Shown here in pieces: positions 24,110 to 24,612 of a stretch of DNA of 24,612 bases; positions within the stretch are counted from its first letter, which is position 1; every line of letters starts with the position of its first letter. The DNA is from an uncultured Balneolaceae bacterium (GTDB lineage: Bacteria > Bacteroidota > Rhodothermia > Balneolales > Balneolaceae): contig CALJMB010000044.1 of assembly GCA_937982515.1 (NCBI GenBank), positions 1 through 24,612 of the forward strand, read 5' to 3'. The notes under the pieces are model-generated. The model searched no databases. It saw only the letters and a list, made by a program, of their open reading frames with translations, and had not been told where the DNA came from. The position numbers and the translations under genes were made by a program.

Positions 24110-24612
24110 ATGGCGTTAATGAAATCACTCAATTCCGGGGTCAGCGGTCTCCGGTCGTTTCAAACCAAGATCGATGTAATCGGTAATAACATTGCAAACG
24201 TAGAAACCACCGGCTTTAAAGGCTCTCGCGTTAACTTTGCCGAAATGTTCAACCAGCGGATGGGCAGCACGGGCGGTTCTTCTTCGGCGCCTCAGGTAAG
24301 CAACCACATCGGCCTCGGGGTTCGGGTTTCTTCTATTACCCGCGATTTTGAACAGGGCAGCATCAATGCTACCAACGCCCCCACCGACCTGGCTATCGAG
24401 GGCAAGGGCTTTTTCATGGTGCAGGACCAGAACCAGCGGTTCCTGACGCGGGCCGGTAATTTCGGCTTTAACAACGAAGGGTACCTGGTAACACAGGCCG
24501 GATATAACGTACAGGGCTTTAATGCCGACGCCGCCGGTAATATTCTGGCCGGGGGCGCCACGCAGAACCTGCGGGTGGATTTTGAGTCGGTCTCCCCTCC
24601 CAAAGTAACGGA
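24110..24612 (+). CDS. flgE: Flagellar hook protein FlgE (5' part, cut by window end)
   Basis: The first 167 codons are present. The start MALMKSLNSGVSGLRSFQTK leads into the axial-protein motif IDVIGNNIANVETTGFKGSR (about 21-40), then NFAEMFNQ, IGLGVRV, DFEQGSINATNAPTDLAIEG and KGFFMVQDQNQRFLTRAGNF (about 100-119), all typical of FlgE/FlgF/FlgG proteins. Position after flgD and the FlgE-like GFNADAAGNIL segment favour the hook protein over the rod protein FlgG. GAAGGAG 7 nt before the ATG (24110) is a strong ribosome binding site. The C-terminal half lies outside the window, so full length cannot be judged. Confidence 0.92.
   Translation, partial: MALMKSLNSGVSGLRSFQTKIDVIGNNIANVETTGFKGSRVNFAEMFNQRMGSTGGSSSAPQVSNHIGLGVRVSSITRDFEQGSINATNAPTDLAIEGKGFFMVQDQNQRFLTRAGNFGFNNEGYLVTQAGYNVQGFNADAAGNILAGGATQNLRVDFESVSPPKVT

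Noticed and set aside
1..24612. tRNA genes, rRNA genes and CRISPR arrays
   Set aside because: No T-loop GTTCGAnTC with matching cloverleaf arms, no rRNA core sequences, and no regularly spaced direct repeats with unique spacers were found by reading.

Overview
The window looks like a piece of chromosome from a flagellated, Gram-negative member of the Bacteroidota/Balneolota/Rhodothermota group. This is inferred from three things: BatC-BatD-BatE genes together with YebC, a BshA-type bacillithiol glycosyltransferase, and a TAnnTTTG-type promoter upstream of sucC. Many starts nevertheless carry Shine-Dalgarno sequences, and there is a complete-looking flagellar basal-body/hook operon. Most core Bacteroidetes lack flagella, so a Balneola-like lineage is the best guess, but the sequence alone does not prove it.

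Layout. Positions 1-618 hold no gene I can support. They contain an array of 22-bp-spaced palindromic repeats (312-414) resembling an IS21-family terminus and a strong hairpin (514-550). Positions 619-6344 are a minus-strand block, read right to left: yebC, batC, batD, batE and an M20 metallopeptidase. The three bat genes overlap or abut. batA, batB and a moxR ATPase are not next to them. After a 538-bp structured intergenic region come bshA (plus strand) and, convergent to it, sucC (minus strand). Positions 9510-10395 are mostly non-coding, with a small orphan reading frame and a palindrome. Two unlinked-type sensor kinases follow: a four-PAS HisKA_2 kinase (plus) and a small soluble PAS kinase with a degenerate H-box (minus).

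From 14102 to the right edge runs a plus-strand flagellar operon: flgB, flgC, fliE, fliF, fliG, fliH, fliI, fliJ, a MotE-like chaperone gene, fliK, flgD and flgE (cut by the window end). The gene order is that of the Bacillus fla/che operon. The products form the proximal rod (FlgB, FlgC, FliE), MS ring (FliF), switch (FliG), export ATPase complex (FliH, FliI, FliJ), hook-length ruler (FliK), hook cap (FlgD) and hook (FlgE). A sigma-54-like -24/-12 element lies 40 bp before flgB. Most genes are separated by fewer than 30 bp, but the cluster is interrupted twice by repeat-rich spacers: 15318-15557 (two related hairpins) and 23734-24109.

The most unusual object is in the second spacer. It is a 196-bp element (23775-23970) whose two ends are inverted copies of the same plan: a 16-bp palindrome, an 11-bp hairpin with a fixed loop, and a GAGGGGTGT box. 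The hairpin stems differ at six of eleven pairs, yet pairing is kept at all six. That is compensatory change visible inside a single element.
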